Of a DNA stretch of 7,743 nt, positions 6,525 through 7,743 are shown one piece after another (position 1 is the stretch's first letter; each line of letters begins with the position of its first letter). Where the stretch lies: assembly GCA_007134725.1 (NCBI GenBank), contig SLKF01000024.1, forward strand, positions 1-7,743, written 5' to 3'. The notes beneath the pieces are model-generated. The model was not told the DNA's origin. It saw only the letters and a program-made list of their open reading frames with translations, and searched no databases. Source of the stretch: Clostridiales bacterium (lineage in GTDB: Bacteria; Bacillota; Clostridia; Peptostreptococcales; T1SED10-28). The position numbers and the translations under genes were made by a program.

Positions 6525-7445
6525 TCAACGATCTTGAAACAATTTTTCCATATCCTTGGGCATAGAAGCCTGTACCCGGAGTTTTGTTCGGTATCGGGGC
6601 TGAAAAAACTCCAGTTGATAGGCATGTAGGGCCTGTCTTGGAAAGCTCTTTTCTTCTATTTGCTCCTTCGAATCAGAGTATAGGGTATCTCCTATGATCG
6701 GATGGCCTAATGCGCTTAAATGCACCCGAATCTGATGGGTTCTTCCCGTATACAGTCGGACTTTCAACAAGGTTCGATCTTTTTTTCGCTCCAAGACTTC
6801 GTACCCGGTTTTACAGGCCTGCCCGGCGGGATCAATGATCCGTCGGCCCTCACTTCCCTCAGGGTTAAAAATCCGGCCTTCAATTTCCCCCCGGTCCTTA
6901 TCCACTGCGCCGTGTACCCAGGTCAAATAATGCTTTATGACCAGATCTTCCTGCATTTGTTTCATTAAATCGAAATGGGCGAAGGGGTTTTTAGCCACGA
7001 TTAAGAGTCCTGAAGTGTGCATATCCAATCGATTGACAAAGCGAATCTTCATATTCAGTCCGATCCCTTGAAAATAATCCATCACCCCGTTGGTTAACGT
7101 GTTCTCATGATGGCCTCGGGTGGGGTGGGTGACGATTCCCGGTTGTTTATTTAAAATCAACAGGTCCAGGTCCTCATAAGCAATTTCCAGCTCCATGGGA
7201 ACCGGAAGATAATCGTTGGGATCCTCTTCGAAATTCATCTCTATTTCATCCCCTCGATAAACGTGAGTATGGTATGGAGCGTATTGACCGTTCATTAGTA
7301 TCTGACGCCTTTTTTTCATTTTACTGAGGAGTCTACTGGAAATCCCGTAATGGTCTCTTAAAAAGTCCTTTAAGGAACTGCCTTCTTCGCTTACTTCTAC
7401 AATATGGGTTATGGTTGTGGAACTTTGTTTGTTCGGATCCAGCAT
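6525..7445 (-). CDS. RluA/RluD-family RNA pseudouridine synthase
   Basis: A 306-residue pseudouridine synthase that isomerises specific uridines in structured RNA, most likely rRNA. Residues about 22-70 form an S4-like RNA-binding domain (LKDFLRDHYGISSRLLSKMKK onward, with an ILMNG turn at 49-53). The catalytic domain follows: an early motif LDLLILNKQPGIVTHP (93-108), the catalytic motif NRLDMHTSGL (138-147) with nucleophile D141, GRTHQIRVHL (234-243) with GHPIIGDTLY (247-256), and RQALHA (270-275). This order and length match the RluD/YlyB/YjbO-type branch in Bacillota, but I cannot tell which subtype or target nucleotide. The start ATG has GGAGG seven bases upstream, and a sigma-A-type promoter lies about 47 bp upstream. 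It is the first gene of the minus-strand set; moeA begins 61 bp downstream with no terminator between. Confidence 0.94.
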   Translation of the reverse strand: MLDPNKQSSTTITHIVEVSEEGSSLKDFLRDHYGISSRLLSKMKKRRQILMNGQYAPYHTHVYRGDEIEMNFEEDPNDYLPVPMELEIAYEDLDLLILNKQPGIVTHPTRGHHENTLTNGVMDYFQGIGLNMKIRFVNRLDMHTSGLLIVAKNPFAHFDLMKQMQEDLVIKHYLTWVHGAVDKDRGEIEGRIFNPEGSEGRRIIDPAGQACKTGYEVLERKKDRTLLKVRLYTGRTHQIRVHLSALGHPIIGDTLYSDSKEQIEEKSFPRQALHAYQLEFFQPRYRTKLRVQASMPKDMEKLFQDR

Positions 7446-7491
7446 AAAAATCCTCCATTAATAATTTTTTTTCTTACAATCCTACTAATTT

Positions 7492-7520
7492 ATTATAATA
7501 TGAATCCTTGGGATAAACAA
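7492..7520 (-). promoter_or_regulatory. Sigma-A-type promoter of the pseudouridine synthase/moeA gene set
   Basis: Read on the minus strand, TTGTTT (7520-7515) is followed after exactly 17 bp by a perfect TATAAT (7497-7492). Transcription would begin near 7485, leaving a leader of about 40 nt with GGAGG ahead of the start at 7445. The -35 matches consensus only in TTG, but the -10 and spacing are ideal. It is the only convincing promoter I find for the six minus-strand genes. Confidence 0.72.
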
Positions 7521-7595
7521 CCGAATTTCCCTCCCCGGGGATTTATGATAATAATACTTATCTCTAATTTTTTTTCTATATCTTGGGACTTTATA

Positions 7596-7624
7596 TTGTT
7601 AATATTTATTAAAAAGGGTATACT
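7596..7624 (+). promoter_or_regulatory. Sigma-A-type promoter of the divergent plus-strand gene
   Basis: TTGTTA (7596-7601) and TATACT (7619-7624) are separated by exactly 17 bp. The predicted transcription start near 7631 gives a short leader of about 33 nt containing AAGGGGTGAT. Together with the opposite promoter at 7492-7520 it makes the region between 7446 and 7663 a divergent promoter region. Confidence 0.65.
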
Positions 7625-7651
7625 TTTAGGTAATAACCATCTATGAAGTAT

Positions 7652-7661
7652 AAGGGGTGAT
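7652..7661 (+). promoter_or_regulatory. Ribosome binding site that points to an ATT/ATA start
   Basis: AAGGGGTGAT resembles the anti-16S consensus AAGGAGGTGAT with one base missing. Counting from the end of its GGGG core (7657), ATT at 7664 is 6 nt away and ATA at 7667 is 9 nt away, both normal spacings. An ATG at 7643 lies upstream of the site and its frame ends after five codons at TGA 7658-7660. Confidence 0.6.
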
Positions 7662-7663
7662 TC

Positions 7664-7743
7664 ATTATAAATAAACAAAAAGTGGTCAATATCGTTTACA
7701 ATGAACTTCAGTTTTCTCAGGAAACTGCTAAATATTTACGTAA
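7664..7743 (+). CDS. 5' end of an unidentified plus-strand gene, non-canonical start (partial)
   Basis: The plus-strand frame that includes GTG at 7682 is open from just after a TGA at 7658-7660 to the window edge. It reads plausibly as protein (around NKQKVVNIVYNELQFSQ). It sits behind a good promoter and a strong AAGGGGTGAT ribosome binding site at 7652-7661, so a real gene is likely. There is no ATG, GTG or TTG at the right distance from that site: the codons in place are ATT (7664) and ATA (7667), both rare starts. GTG at 7682 lies too far from the site. I give the outer limit, ATT, as the start. The product is not recognisable from about 26 residues. An error in the sequence or a broken gene remains possible. 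Confidence 0.5.
   Translation, partial: MINKQKVVNIVYNELQFSQETAKYLR

Noticed and set aside
6464..6625. Longer moeA start (ATG at 6625 or 6514)
   Set aside because: These starts overlap or abut the pseudouridine synthase end, add residues unlike MoeA, and lack the perfect ribosome binding site seen before 6463.
7404..7678. Small open frames on both strands in the right-hand intergenic region
   Set aside because: They cross the two promoters, lack ribosome binding sites and have low-complexity Ile/Phe-rich translations typical of AT-rich non-coding DNA.

Overview
The window looks like chromosomal DNA from a low-to-moderate GC Gram-positive anaerobe of the Clostridia. The evidence is strong AGGAGG-type ribosome binding sites, AT-rich intergenic DNA, a Bacillota-type PolX, and a MoeA fused to a periplasmic-binding-protein-like domain next to a MOSC protein. 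The lineage call is an inference from gene content and style; no marker gene fixes it. I see no rRNA, tRNA, CRISPR array, phage gene or recognisable insertion sequence.

Six complete genes lie head to tail on the minus strand. In transcription order (right to left) they are: an RluA/RluD-family pseudouridine synthase (7445-6525); a standard 409-residue MoeA (6463-5234); a 165-bp spacer with short-period degenerate repeats; a 656-residue MoeA-PBP fusion (5068-3098); a MOSC protein overlapping it by 28 nt (3125-2688); a PolX family DNA polymerase/3'-5' exonuclease (2676-952); and a GNAT acetyltransferase with an extra C-terminal region (899-45). A good promoter (TTGTTT-17-TATAAT) precedes the pseudouridine synthase. 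No convincing terminator separates the genes, so they may form one operon, although the 165-bp spacer could divide it in two. On the right, a divergent promoter (TTGTTA-17-TATACT) drives a plus-strand gene that runs off the window and appears to lack an ATG/GTG/TTG start.

The functional core is molybdenum (or tungsten) cofactor maturation. MoeA inserts the metal into adenylylated molybdopterin. The MoeA-PBP fusion adds a domain that may bind the oxyanion. MOSC proteins handle sulfur or the cofactor itself. Two adjacent MoeA paralogues fit either a Mo/W division of labour or a substrate-feeding arrangement. RNA modification (pseudouridine synthase), base-excision-type repair (PolX) and the acetyltransferase appear to be housekeeping passengers.

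I do not see a clearly new system. The most unusual items are the heptad-periodic spacer, a pair of mutually exclusive hairpins just inside the MOSC reading frame, and the non-canonical start at the right edge.
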